From Phoronis australis (lineage: Eukaryota; Phoronida; Phoronidae): a stretch of 62,000 bases of DNA. A model generated the notes under the pieces. The model was not told the origin of the DNA, searched no databases, and saw only the letters and a list, made by a program, of their open reading frames with translations. Both the position numbers and the translations under genes were made by a program. Positions 10,444-23,395 of this stretch are shown here, in pieces (position 1 is the first letter of the stretch; every line of letters begins with the position of its first letter). The stretch spans positions 1 through 62,000 of the forward strand of contig NMRA01000400.1 in the NCBI GenBank assembly GCA_002633005.1, read 5' to 3'.

Positions 10444-11003
10444 AACAAACCAGCCAAAGTTCAGTGGAAACTAAACTTCCAGTCAAGAAAATACTATACT
10501 AGTGAGCCAAAATAATGTGCACGTGATTATGTTGGTGAATTAGCCACGAAACTGCAAATCTACTTACTCGTCGGGGGCCGCGAATTCAGTTCCGCTTTGG
10601 CCACAGCACCGTCAGGGCAGAAGTTGTACATTGACAATCAGTATTTGAGTAATGTTAATGTAAATAAAGATTCCCCTAACACCTGGTCGTGGGGTAGAAA
10701 TCGAGTTGTTTCACAACAGTCTCTGCCAGCAAACACTAAATTAGCATGAGCTCACACGGCCTCGCGGTGTCCCGTTAATTAGTTTTATTGCACCTAAAGC
10801 CGGTAACGCAGTGATTTATTCATTGCTGGCTTCTCAAATCATTTCGTGCACTCACGAACACTCCAAAGGCATTACAAATTGCATCTAATGAGACAGATTT
10901 TGTTTCAGTTTTATATAAGTATTGGTTAGAGTGAGAATAATTCATTTTGAAACAGAACGCTCAGTAATAAACGCCAACACGGCAACTCGCAATCCCGACT
11001 TAG

Positions 11004-11151
11004 GACGAGCTAGAGCGGCTCATCAATACCGACTTCGCAGGCGGATCGTTAAGTTTTACAGGCTATCAATTCGAACAGGAATACAGTGATGAAGAAATAC
11101 TAGAGAGGCGACGTGAACAAGCTCAGACAACGGAACGTATGGAGTTATTTG
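11004..11151 (+). pseudogene. Exon-like fragment with YQFEQEY motif
   Basis: An open frame begins right after an in-frame TAG that also reads as a splice acceptor (CGACTTAG|GAC). It encodes an acidic peptide containing TGYQFEQEYSDEEILERRRE and ends at a good splice-donor sequence (G|GTAAGC at 11152). A Tyr-x-FEP-like motif followed by a charged helix resembles the exon found in the nested Kolobok-like element (5414-5680) and in P2X7-C-terminal-like invertebrate proteins. No partner exon with the Cys-rich domain was found downstream. It may be a relic of a DNA transposon or a decayed gene. Confidence 0.35.
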
Positions 11152-11474
11152 GTAAGCCGCCATTCGTGAGGCACTGTCGACGTCGTCTGCAGGCCACAGA
11201 CAGGGAGATGTTTTACGGCCTCATACTTGCTATTTACAGCGTACATTTCATTTTTCACTACCATGAGCCACTTTCTAAGCATTTCGGACTCTCGAGGAAG
11301 TAAAAAAACACGATGTACTCGCTTTCTTCGCGGCTGCTTAGTTCGGACAAGCGGAACGATATACCGCAACATAGCGGCATTCACTCTGCTTATGAACCGT
11401 TGACGTCGGTAGCGTCGTTTCTCACCTTCCTCACAGGTTAACGCGACACCTCTTGGCAAGGTAAGGTCGACCAT
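11145..11474 (-). pseudogene. Degenerate THAP-like domain
   Basis: A 109-residue minus-strand open frame contains RVHRVFLLPRESEMLRKWL and then PVCGLQ, which resembles the central part of a THAP domain (FHRFP..E..RKKW ... VCS.HF). The final His is replaced by Gln and the first Cys pair is not clear, so it would not fold a normal zinc site. It faces the YQFEQEY exon tail-to-tail, the same arrangement as in the Kolobok-like element at 5210-6168. No TTAA-bounded ends could be fixed. The THAP call is suggestive only. Confidence 0.4.
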
Positions 11475-12234
11475 ATGCGAGGCGATGTGGAAATAGACCG
11501 ATTAAGATGGCAAAAAAGACTAATTAAATCGGGTGGCATTCGCCTTTAAATAGAGAGAGAGAGAGAGAGAGAAAACGCTTTTATTTACATTACACAATAA
11601 TAATACATTGATTAAAATATGATTTCAATTAGGAGGCCTTCTAAAGATTATTGACCGCTAATAAGAAGGTCCCCTGTACAAGATAAACAAATGGAAAGGC
11701 AAAAATTAGTAGGAATACTTAAGAAAACAGTGAATTAGTGCTGAAAACGACCGACACGCCAGGAACCAAAAAGTAAAGACACTATTTCCTACACAATCAC
11801 CAATTTAGAATTACCTTCAAAAGATGTCACTAAAATATGAACTTGTGATTTCTTTCAGTCCTGTTAGTGTCTTTTGTTGCCTTATCCTCTTACTAATTTA
11901 CCCTCTTACTAATTTATCCTCTTACTAATTGATTATTTAGTGCCATTTGCGGAAAATGCACCATACATGCAACGAAAAATTAACCAGCTAGACACCTATT
12001 GTACACATGTAATTGGTAGGTCTATCAGGGTAACATCACCAGGCCCACGTATCATCTTCTTATGGAGGGGCACCCACGACAGATCTTAGTAGTGATGTCG
12101 AGAGAGGAAAGACTAGAGAGAAGGTATACTTGCTCTAAATAGGATCTTGTCAGGTTTCAATGTAGGTGTCCTTGGATTTCTTTATTACTTAGATGCGACG
12201 TAGAATAGCGTGTACAGCTGTATGCTTGTTTTTT
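11475..12234. other. Non-coding stretch with two simple repeats
   Basis: Holds a (GA)n microsatellite of about 22 bp at 11552-11573 and, at about 11882-11932, three tandem copies of a ~16-bp unit (CCTCTTACTAATTTA). Nothing coding is recognised. Confidence 0.6.
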
Positions 12235-13095
12235 CTATACCTCTTCAAAGGAGCAATTGGGGATTTTGTCGTTCAACCAATAAGTTGTAAAATGACCAGA
12301 GTCTAATAATTCACCGCGGTAGACAATCACTGCCACAAGGGAGTAGGACTCGGCAGAGCTTGTGCAGTTGAAAGTGCGGCTCTTTGGTCGAAGAATGATC
12401 TTCTTATAAAACATACAAGCAACTGTAACTTTTTCAGTGCGTTTCATAGTTTGGTAGATTCTCTGCACATGGAAGATGAAGACATGAGGTGACGATATCA
12501 TGGACCTGTGGTTGTTGAACTGCTTGACCGAACTTTCAGATGACATGTTTTAGAGGTTTTATCAGTCAATCGTTTAATTCTGGTGAAGTTGTCCATCGAT
12601 TCAGAGATGAAAGGTACTTGCCTAGGTCCATTATCATGATGTATAGCTGATCCGAAAATGGTAATGTGATGGTGAGCAAAGGATTTACAATGTACCGGGC
12701 GTTGCCACTCTGAAACACGATACCTGTACTGGCGACAATCCTTGAGATTGGTCAGTGATGGTAGAGTCTTTCTTTTCCATTTCCACACTGTTCAGTAGAT
12801 CACAATAGAATTTGTGGCAGTCCTCTTGCATTCCAATCGTTGGTAATGTTCTTGAATTGCACAAATCAGCTTTTGAGGGCTCTTTTTTGATTTAGAAGGT
12901 CTGTTTTTGTACTCGAAGAGTTCCGATATTTCTTTCAGTATTGGGATTGTCTTTGTTTCACGGACGTTGTTTTTGAAGCCTAGTACATTTCTAAGAGGCG
13001 GTAGCTCTGAGTTGGCAAAGCACAAGTTGTCAAGATTGTAGAGTATCAATATGAAAAAGTACAAAGAACCGGTGTTGAGATGGTTATCTCAGAGA
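12235..13095 (-). pseudogene. Ubiquitin-specific protease (USP, family C19) relic
   Basis: Read on the minus strand from ~13095, the sequence gives the catalytic Cys box NLDNLCFANS (Cys codon at 13020-13022), then a helical region ending SPQKLICAIQEH. After a frameshift near 12835 comes QEDCHKFYCDLLNS, equivalent to the USP QQDAHEFL box. A poorly preserved middle (12500-12790, stops in all frames) follows. The last frame (from the ATG at 12544-12546) has VFIFHVQRI and the catalytic His box YSLVAVIVYRG then DSGHFTTYW, ending at 12235. USPs cleave ubiquitin from substrates in the cytosol or nucleus. At ~285 codons without introns it resembles a compact USP catalytic core. At least two frameshifts make it a pseudogene unless sequencing errors explain them. 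Origin as a retrocopy or transposon cargo is undecided. Confidence 0.72.
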
Positions 13096-16000
13096 ACACG
13101 AGAAGCGAAATTCGAATGGTGTACGGAAAAATACAACTTCATAGGATACCATTATTTGAGATTGACTATTCTTACTGGCCTGGACAAAGGCACATAAATA
13201 TCTTGCTGGTCAAGCCTCTAACGAGATGTTCATTATGAAGCACCATATGTGAAAGTTTCAAGGTCTACCTTTTGCAATAGATCGACAGGAAAATCGTCCC
13301 AGTTCTTAATTACGGTGAAGAGATCTGTGACGCCTGCTTTCATCGCGGGAAACTTGTGGAAGTTGTTCAAAATAAGTATTGTAACTTCTTACTCAAACTA
13401 GGAAAGAATGTGCCAAATGTGGCAGCAAGGGGGAATTTGGAAGACGCACAATGCGTTCTCAGAGACAATGCAATACAATGAAATATCGGTAACCGAAGAC
13501 GAGGCCAGATATATTACATAGACATATAAATTTCAATATTAAATGACAGAGAACAACAAAGATTTTGGTGGACTTTGGGGAAGTGTGATTCAACCAAAGT
13601 GTGGGAAAATAAGACTCGTCTGTATTTCTTGAGGCTTTTAAGCAGCCTTGTGTTGACGTTGATAATCAAAGCTGGCTTAAGGATGTATTATCAACAAGTA
13701 AATTTAGTATGTACGCACGTTTTAAGAAACAAAACTGTCAGGGAGATGTGTGTTAGAGCAATACACGAGTCTGTGAATGCGCGAGAAGGAGAGACAGTTG
13801 GGAATTATACAGGTCAAAGAACGTGTACTTTTGTAAAGGAAATGCTTTAGAGTACGACCTTGAATTTTTGTTGGAATGTACAATGTATAAAGATTTACGA
13901 AACCTGGTTTTACTAAATGTTGGACGCGCTTTGGCACTGTAACAGAGCTGCGAATTATTGCCAATTTTTGTTGAGGGTTGATCAAGGTTAGAGATCGTAC
14001 AAAGTGCCTACAATTTTATTGAAATTGTTAAAGAGGTCAGTGACCTGTTTTCTTTGACCAAATACATATCTGTAGTATTCATAGGGCCGTCCCGGATTAC
14101 ACGACGACAGAACTCTCTTTCGTTCCGGAGAAAAGACAGCGCGTGACCTCATTTTGGAAATCAGACACATTTTTGTGTCTCTAATTGATGTCGGGAAGGC
14201 GTCACACATCAACGGGTATTCATTCAGTTTAGGGCCTATCAGACTTTCTCACGTCGGAGTTGCAGCCCAAAGTACATAGTACTACTTCGTTGACATTGGA
14301 AGCATGATTAGAATAATGCCACTGAGACTGAAAAAAACTGTAAAGTATCAGAAAACAAAAACAATTCTTAAAACTCCAATGGCACGAACACGAGGCAGCA
14401 AATGTACCTGACGGATGTTAACGGTATTGTGGGTAATTACAGCGAGATCTGTGTGTCACTGTGTAATCCTGGACGGCCCTGTTGGTGTAGAAGAAAAAAC
14501 AAATTGTTACAAGCCACTTTTCTGTGAATTTGTTTCCCTGATTACAGTGTGTAAGTATTTGAATGTGACTGTCGTTACCTTTGGGACGACCCTGTACTTG
14601 TACATGTACAAACGTCATCTGTGGAAACGAAACAGAAAGCAATTTAAACAACCCATCGGTCAATGCATCGCAGTCAAACTGACCAGAGACACACATGTTT
14701 TTTATTATGAGTTTAAGAAATGTGTCACTTCACATGACACAGTCGGGGAGAGAAATGTTTTATTGAGACCTGTCCAGAAATTTTGTATGTGGTGCTTAGA
14801 CTTGAGTCTCAGTTGTGTTACATACAGAATGGTGCGATTCTGCCCCTGGACAGGTTCGCTCACTCCCATGATTTCAAATATTGTGCAAACCCAAGTACCT
14901 TTCCGCTGCAGAAGTTGCATGATTGCTTCCAGGCCAATGACATTAAAAAAGAAGTCTTAAAAATGTTCTGTCGATTCAGGAAATAACGCTTTTACATGAG
15001 CAAGTAACATTTGATCGTATCGTGGCGTGTTTTTTCGCTGTAATATCTACAGGTTCAAGCTCAATATTTTACTAGTGGAATTTGTTAACGGGGTGAGTCA
15101 AACACAGGATTGCGTGACATCGTCCCGAAAATGTCCAACCACAGTTGCAAAACAGAGTAACCAACCAGTAATTCAAAGTTAACTGTTTTCTTGGACACCT
15201 CTTTAGTTTATACCGAAGTTCATTGTTACCCGTAGTGGAGTGTTACGCTTTCTGATGCTTATTTACATTTTTTTGTAATTTAGATTATGTTTAAACTTTT
15301 CAGTTCTTTAGATAAGGTAATTTTTGTTAAATAAATAACAAATGGTCCAATTGATTTGCGAATTTCTTTCAATTATACTATATCCTCACCAAGGACGGGG
15401 TGAACTGGTTACGGGGGTCAAGTTTTTCCTATTGAATTCAACACTTCATAAGTGAAAATACGTCAACAATTTACTTCGCGCATTCTTTGAATGTTTGTCA
15501 TAAGTAAGCCACTTAAGTAGATTTAAAACCCATGACATTCTATACACCTTCCACCCTACGACAAGTTTAAGGCGTTAAACTTGCTCCACTCTCCTATACA
15601 CGTAACCTTTCTCAATAGATCAAGTTAGCGCTTTGGCCATACTTGTCTCAGAAAAAAATGCGAACGGAAAAACTGAAACCGCGTGAGCCAAAAATTGAGA
15701 AGTTGTGTGTGACTTTTCACTGAAACCAGGTGTGCCAACAATATGTGATCTTTGGAAAAGATTATGTCTTTCGAGGGCTAGAAGACATTTTCGCAAGCTC
15801 CCTTATCACAATTGGCTGTGATGAAGCAAAAGATTATTCTCCAAATGTTTGATAAACTACAATATCCCACTTGGCAATTTCCACCTGGTCTGCCACTAGG
15901 TGTCTCCGTGTTTGTTGTTTTATAAAAATCATACTTGCGCGAAAATCCACGCACTCATTAGGCTGTGTACCAACTTAGCCCGAATGTTTTTCGAGTGCTG

Positions 16001-19000
16001 GGCAGACTGACAGCAGATTATTTTACTGCTAATTATCCAGTTTGACAGTTGATGAGTCACCTTACATAAGGTAACTTTCAGTAATATATCCGTTTGCTCA
16101 TAGCAACATTTCTTGCATGAGGTGGTTGTGATGTGTGCCAACGTCGACCATATGCATGTACTGGAAGCACTCCGGCAATGTTATTGTTATTGTTTTGTTA
16201 TGAGTTACACTAATTTCTCAGAAAAAGTCGTCGAGTCAATAGCCGTGCTTGCGTGCGTCAATAAAACCTTTTATTTGATACTTGATGAATTTCTTACCGA
16301 TGTTTTTAAAACCAGGTAAATAAGTTCTACATCAGAGTCTACAAACTTGATTGTATCGATTACTGACACGGAGTTAGCATAGAACAATAGCGGACAATCG
16401 TTGGATTAATATGTAAGTATGCATTTGAAGTAAATTGAAAAAATCGCCTCTTTACTTGATATCGATTTGGTAGAAATATAAACACGGTCGGTCTCTTTCT
16501 GTCGCGAAGTGAAATCAATACGCCAACTGCGCTTTACATATTCGCTGCATTTCTACGGTAGTTCTTCGTCGTTTTTGACATTTTAACGCGAATTTAGTTT
16601 CCCGATATTCAGCTTTCACCAGCATTGCTGGACCATCGCCGTACATCGTGGAATTCGTATTTCCATAAGCTCGTGTGCTTGGAAGACCTAGTTTACTGTA
16701 ACTGGTTACGCTTTCCCTGAAAGGTGAGTTCAACTGTAGTTACTGTACGATCCTCACTTTCTAAGCTCTATTCTTTTACTAAAAATGACCGCCACTTATT
16801 CCTTTCAAACGGCAATTCTAGCTACCAGGTTTGTCTCGCAAAAATAATGCAACGTCCTTTCTACAAGGCATACGGGCAATGAATGTTGGATTTACTATTA
16901 TGATAAGAAAAATTGTAGGGTAACTCAAGTATTTCCCCGTTACATGTTAAACCAAAGAGGTCATATCATTCTAGCTGTCTTTTTGTCGGGTTTCACCTGT
17001 CGTTTTTTTCTCGGTTATTTTCAACGATTGCACAAGTTGCGTTATTCTGAGGGTGCAACCTTTTTGTCTGCACTAAAAACATAAGGTGACACGACCTCTT
17101 AAACAAAATGCTGCTTTTTGAAGACGGGTTTCAAGCCGACGTAGCATATTTCAGACTCAAATTAATGTCAATTGAATGCAGAAGCACGTGCAACTTGTGT
17201 TGAAGCAGTCAGTGAACTTGATTCCGTTCATTCGTTTAACGTGTATTATTAGTAGCAGCGCTAAGACCACGTATTTAAAACCAAAGCACATGGTTCCGTC
17301 TCAAAACAAATAGCGATTTTCAAAGTTAGTGCTGCATAGGTTGTCCTAGTTCAAAAGCATTTTTTACTTTCATGTGACGAAATTAAAAATCAAGACCCGA
17401 GGTCTGATAGCAGTACTTGAAATTGAACTTTGAATTAATTTCGACGTTTTCCCGCTTGTTATTCATTCATATAGGCCTATACGACCACAAGATAAGATTT
17501 TTTTGTGTGTTCAACAAAAGTTTGCTCTTGACTGATGAACCCTAGATTTGAGCTATAAACTCGAGCAAAAACTCCACGATGTATTAGAAAATTTTCGCCT
17601 TGAACAGATCATTCAGCCCTTTGGGAAGTGTACGGTCATGTTGCACACTCATGGTTGCCGTATGTGATTTTAGTTTTTTGGTCTGCATAGACAGCGGTCG
17701 GGTCCAATTATCCTGGGGCTTCAAAATGGGACATGCTCTCTATCTCAACTGAAATATAATGTAGCAAACTACGTCATTTTAACTCGAAAAGACGCATTTC
17801 AAAGCATGCCTTCAGACTTAACCCTCCGACTAGTCATAAACGACAGTCGTCAATGAAGTCGTTCGCGGCACGTAAAAAAAGTGCTAAAGTGCTACTTTTC
17901 GGTTCTGAGAGTGAGGGTCTCAACATAGACTATTCTTCACAGGTTGATCACATTTACATTTATAGTTACACCGGAATTTGACAATTCCATACCAAATGTA
18001 GTAGTAATACACTTTATTCACTTTAAGTCAAAAAACAAAAAATACAGTTGATACAGATTTACGCTTATGGAGACTCCGTGAAGGACCCGTAAGACTCCGT
18101 GAAGGACCATTTAGACTAATAGCTGTTGAATAAGAAAATTCGATGACGTAATGTTATTCAAAGTGTGTCCAGATTTTCTCGTTAGGATGCATGTGGAAAG
18201 ATGATCCCTTTCACTACTACTATTCCAGTGAAGCGTAGTCCGGCAGTTTGAAACATAAACATTTCCAGACAGGCGGCTTAACGTCAATATTATGGGCTCT
18301 CGGGCACCGTAGTAATTACTGGCCGTGGGCCACTGAAGATTAATAGCAATAAAAACGTAAATTGTGGACTAAGGAGTACATGTGTATTTAGTGATAGGCT
18401 ACCGTTACGCCATCAACAGTGCGCATGAATAATTGACGAAAACGGTTCAAAGTGTGAACAATATTAATTAATGGAGTGCTTTTCAAAATACAAGTTAAGC
18501 AAGGAAATGACAATCAGACGATAGGGCCACGAACCATGTTATTGGACATGTCTTCCCTAGAATTCGTCAAAGACAAGTTTTGTTAAGGGGCACAGAATAG
18601 TCCTCACTGGGGTTTGCACACGTCAATGGACTCGTCATCTTTTCTTTATTCTGTTGAAATATGTATGAAAAGAATGAAAAGTTTTGAGTCATTTCATATC
18701 ACAAGCCCTACAGATGAGCACAAAAACTTTATTCTCTCTTGTATTTTTGACCCTTTCACTCCTACTGAAGAGCAAGGTGGACTGAACAAAGGGACAAAAA
18801 CACAAAATCGGCTCTTTTCATTCCAAAACCACCACTTACCTGCCGATGCACGACATAAGTCAACATTAGATTCTAAAAACAAAATTTCCTACAGATTCAA
18901 AAGGTGTGATTTAAAAGTACCCTCAACCAACTATTTTTTTTTGCTATCCTGGCTTGCTTGAGGGCTACCTGAAATTGCAGCCAATTTCTCAGTCGTTACC

Positions 19001-20529
19001 CAGCAACCCACAAATGAAACAAGGGGTCGCCATCTTGAAGAAGAGTGCAGCTAGAAGTCTTTTCTCATTCTCAGACTGTTCACACACAAAAACAAACCAC
19101 ATTCGATGAGCCTAAAAACTGCCCCCAAGCCTGGCCTACCCTAGATTTTAATATTTTTAAGACTGCAAATTGGCCGCGGCCTAAGCCTAACTGTTCAGTG
19201 CCACCTTAGAAGATTTGGTATATAGTGACTTTCGGCTAGTGGGTTATAAGCATAGATCGTGCATTAAAGACACTTGTTTGAATACAACGTTGATATGACA
19301 TAACAAGATTTGTTTATTTCTTGTAACAAACCACGGATGCGAAAATGGCACAGTGTTAACTAAATTGCCTTTTTAGTAAATTAGTGATCCGACTGCAGCG
19401 ACGGGTACTTTGCTAATTCTTTCTACTCGGATTACACTTGGAACATCCGGTTTAGTCTATGGCGAAATCCACAGTTTTGATTACGTTTTCTGGTTTATGC
19501 TGTGATCAGAATAGAGCCCAAATAGTTTCAAAAACGTTTGCATTTTAGTGAGTCAGACGATTTATCCGCGAAGGGGTTGTATTCGTCAACAGTGTCTCTC
19601 ACCACCCGCGTCGCTATTAAGGTAGGTGTATACACTGGTCAAATCTCCAGGTTCCTAACTAAAATGAGTGAAAAGAGAGTTTTAACTAGTTAGACATGAC
19701 TCTGAAAGTGACAAAAATCGAAAAAAAAGCTTTTTTTGAAGTTCTTTTTTTAAAAATCGTATTTTTTTTTAATTTTCAAAAAATCCAATTTTACCTCGAA
19801 TTGTTTTTCAAAATGCACAGGGATCATCATCAACTGTTTCCTTACGCAATATTCTACTTATCCATACCAAATACATGTACAAAATCATTATAATCTTGAT
19901 TTTGTGGCATTTTTTGTGTGTGAGTTGGGGCAAGCACGCCACTTTTTGTCATTTGGTCACTTTCCGTCTAATAACTAAAAATCTGGACCATGTATCAAAA
20001 AACCCTGGCACGCGATTTTACTTCAGTCCAAGAGGATTTCAAATTTGCAAATTTCGTAAAAACTGACCTACGTGTTGTGGAAAAATATGCCAGAGAATCT
20101 TGTCGCTATCATGAAATCACGAGCCGAGAAAAACGGCTTTGAAGTTAAGCGGTCATCGATTGCCACTTGAGATCAAATTTCGTTCCGAATGCGTGGTCAT
20201 GATGTTCCAATTTTTGTTGAAGTACTAGAAATAAAGCTGATATTTACTTCATGTTTAGAAAATGTGACATACCTGTTTGTTTACAGCGTAATTTTAATCA
20301 TTTTTTCGAACAAATATGGATGTCACGCGGGCGGAGCTTAGCGTTGATCTATTGTCTGCTGTACTGGTGTGCCGACTGCACATTAAAACCATGTGTTGAT
20401 TGTTATACGATTCATCTGAACTCTCCACTCAGTGTCGTAAAAGACTCTCTAACTATATTACACAGACCTATTTGTTAGTATTCCAATATTATCATCAACC
20501 AATATATGTGTTATATCAAATCGTCGCGT
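13096..20529. other. Long non-coding stretch, nothing recognised
   Basis: Several open frames of 60-180 aa occur (the longest a 181-aa plus-strand frame from the ATG at 14415, and a 115-aa frame at 18614). None shows a recognisable domain, and overlapping frames on both strands in 14.4-15.0 kb are equally long, so none is called. No tandem repeats or LTR structures were identified here. Introns of an undetected gene cannot be excluded. Confidence 0.45.
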
Positions 20530-20566
20530 TACTGTCTACATAACAATATTGGCGACGAGGATAAAG
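20530..20566 (+). other. Possible LTR end and tRNA primer-binding site remnant
   Basis: The sequence CATAACA followed by ATTGGCGACGAGGATAAAG at 20548-20566 looks like the end of an LTR next to the TTGGCGAC-type primer site typical of several Ty3/gypsy lineages. No gag or pol follows, and no second LTR was found by eye. A TATATAAG box at 21333-21340 followed by a GC-rich start-like stretch lies 0.8 kb downstream and could belong to another LTR fragment, but this is unproven. Confidence 0.3.
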
Positions 20567-22410
20567 AACTACTTTCATGGTAATGGTTCAACATTTTTAC
20601 TTGCCTGTACCGAATGGACTTTGGGATAAGAAAATATCACTTTCTGCGCAAATAGTGTCGCTTGGGTGAGATTCTCAAGTTACCAAAGTTTCTTATATTG
20701 CTTTCCTCTATAATCGTATAATATCATGAGTTTTAATTCAGGGTTACGTTTGAATCTATGCACTAGAAAAATTTTGTTATGTTGAACACTGGGTCATTTC
20801 TCTAATTCTTTGGGTTACGGCCAGTGGCAAGTTAGAAAATCCTCTGGGTTTGACAGCCTAGTTTCTCCACGTTGCGTTCCCAGCACAGAAGCACGGTTTA
20901 TCTGCAAAGACTCTACTCTGACGGCATGTAGTTGTCCATGTGTCGCGCGCGAGGCTTGTCTTCACAGCGCGTGCATGCACTCTCACCGAATCGTGCAACA
21001 CCACCCACGTCGACGCTCAGCGTCCTCTCGCAAGACACCTCACCTCACCGACTTCTCTTATACACGCACAATTTCTGCACTGACTCCTCAAGCTGAGTTC
21101 AGTGATGGCTTCGGTAGGACTTAGCGTACTCAACTTTTTTGCAGAAAAACAAACAGGCTCAGGCTCGGAACAGGAGCTAGTTCACAATTTCACTACCAAC
21201 TTTCACATGGTCAAAAATAGAATTATTTTATTCTTGGTCTTGCTACAACATCAATATCAGCTGGTACAGCACTCTCGATTGCCCGGTTACGCAATGTTTG
21301 TTGACAGGGTTAGATTAGAGCTAGTGTCCTTGTATATAAGCTCCGCCCCAGTTGTCAGTCACTGAGCTGGTGAGCACTCAAGCCACATGACTTACTGAGG
21401 CTTGGTCAAATATAGCTAAAAAAACAACTTTGGATTTTCAGAATGATTTTATTTTTCTTCAGTATACTGTGCATCAAGAATTAAAGATTAGGATGACATA
21501 AAAATGTAAAAACAGTCAAAATTAATTTTTTTTTGTGTATCCACTTACCTTAAGAGAAAATTCATCAGCCTCTGCCATAAATTGATTGATATCACAATAA
21601 AACATAGGCCTCTCACTCTTGCCCTTATGTGCCCTTTGAAGTAAGCTGTCTTGCTATCGTGGAAAGTGCTAACAAAAACGCCAGCACTTTTGGAGTAATT
21701 CAACCACCACCAAAACGCCAGCGTTTTATCCAGCAAGTGACCCGGGTACTGGTGTCAAGCCGAAGCGTGTTTCGGCTTGACAAGGGTAGGAGGACCATTT
21801 GCTGAATGGTTTGCACAGATGGTAACATAACTTCTATGTGTCCCGTACGGCAGATGCTCTTTGTGAACAAGTTGCAAAAACTCATCTAATAGTCGGCATT
21901 TGCAAACTTTACGTGTAGCGAGTGCGCACTTAAGCTATGTCTCGGACATTGTTGGCCTCAAATTGCATTTACTTCAATTTTAAACAAATCTGGTCGTTAC
22001 AATCAGATTAAAAAACCGTCGTAACATAAATCCAGTGTTTGAAATTTTGGAATGCCAATTTTGTTAAATTAAGTTGAAACCCGAAAGTGTTCCACGTCGA
22101 AAAGGTATGATTAGCTTCAACTGGATTTCCACTCACTGTTTTAAGTTTCCATGAAACCATATCTCTTCCAAAACATTAAAACCAGTTTTAAACAAAATGT
22201 TTAAGAGTCATTGTGGAATGTTGTCAAGAGCGTCTCAAACAGGAAAGGCAAATAGTGGCGATGTGGTATCCAAAAGCAAGAGGGGCAAATGAAAGAATGC
22301 CTTTGAAAGCTGAATCATACGGCCTTGTTGCTTTTATTTTTTGCACGAACGAATTTCTGGCGCACCCCAAAAGTGTTGCCCAAAGAGTGTTTGAAGTCCC
22401 AAAAAAGCGC

Positions 22411-22456
22411 CACTGGTCATCCTCTCCCTAAAAGGCCTTGCTAGAGAGGACCAGTG
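22411..22456. repeat. Short inverted repeat (hairpin)
   Basis: CACTGGTC-AT-CCTCTC pairs with GAGAGGACCAGTG across a ~17-base loop, giving a 14-bp stem with a 2-base bulge. It could be a cruciform or the centre of a small transposon. No further evidence for a structured RNA was seen. Confidence 0.6.
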
Positions 22457-23363
22457 CCCCCTCGGCCCCCCGCCTTCCACACAGACACTGCAGCTTTCTA
22501 TGCCAGGAAAGGCATTTGTCGGAAAAGGATGTCACACTGACATTGTATCGTTACAAAATTGCCACAGTCTGAGCACGTAATTGTTCCTTATAGAAAGTTT
22601 GAACCTTTAAAGCCATTTTGATCGACATAACTTTCAAAATACAAATAACACCATGCATTTTTTAAATATCACGACAATGAATGTTGTGAGTGCAAGATTT
22701 GGGCCCTCGTTTTGTGATGGCACGCCTTTCGTTTTAGCTTAAAGGTACTCGTTGCCCATTAGTATATCCGGTGTGGTAGTTGAGAATATCCCTGTAGAAT
22801 TTGAATGCTAGAATGTGGGTCCGTTATTTAGTGAATTACTTGGATGCTCCATCTATGCTGGGATGACATATTACAGGGGCACATTCTTTACTTTTACACT
22901 GGCACCAAGCCCGTAAGGTTTTGGTAAAGAAGGCACTGTATCCAGTTAATTGTAAACAACATTGGGTGAGTCGCTACCATCGCTACCCCACTGAAAGTAT
23001 GCGACGCTTTTAACAAGCTCCTTTTTGCGGCGACACAACAGTAACAGGTCCCACCTCACAATGAAACTTTTCATGCAATGACCACCGGCACATATGGTCA
23101 CCCCATCAGTGCCGGTAGCGACTACTCACCGTACTGATTTTGTGGCACATAGACGGAGCCAGAGAGAGGCACAGGAAACTGTAAGAAAGACCAAAACGAG
23201 GCTGTAGCATATTGAAGAGGGAAAGAGTCGGTACATGGCTAGTGATGATGTGAACCTCTCCTTATGCCAGTCTCGTTTGCGTGAGTGTAGATTTCGTAAA
23301 CAATAACTGTGAGACGATAAAGACGTGTCTTACACTCATCAACTTCCAACAGCCCCCCCCCCC

Positions 23364-23395
23364 NNNNNNNNNNNNNNNNNNNNNNNNNNNNNNNN
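23364..23395. other. Assembly gap inside a poly-C/poly-G run
   Basis: Thirty-two Ns are flanked by eleven C on the left and GCCCCCCCCC on the right, so a C homopolymer or C-rich microsatellite was not resolved. Open frames crossing it are artefacts. Confidence 0.97.

Larger units (their letters stand above)
8090..11003. other. Non-coding stretch with two small tandem repeats
   Basis: No open frame here has recognisable protein motifs. The contents I can name are a 20-bp minisatellite at 9756-9817 and a 40-bp duplication at 10345-10443. The rest is AT-rich unique-looking sequence. Confidence 0.5.

Noticed and set aside
14415-14960. 181-residue plus-strand open frame with ATG
   Set aside because: No known motif, and long frames of similar size overlap it on both strands, so openness here reflects base composition.
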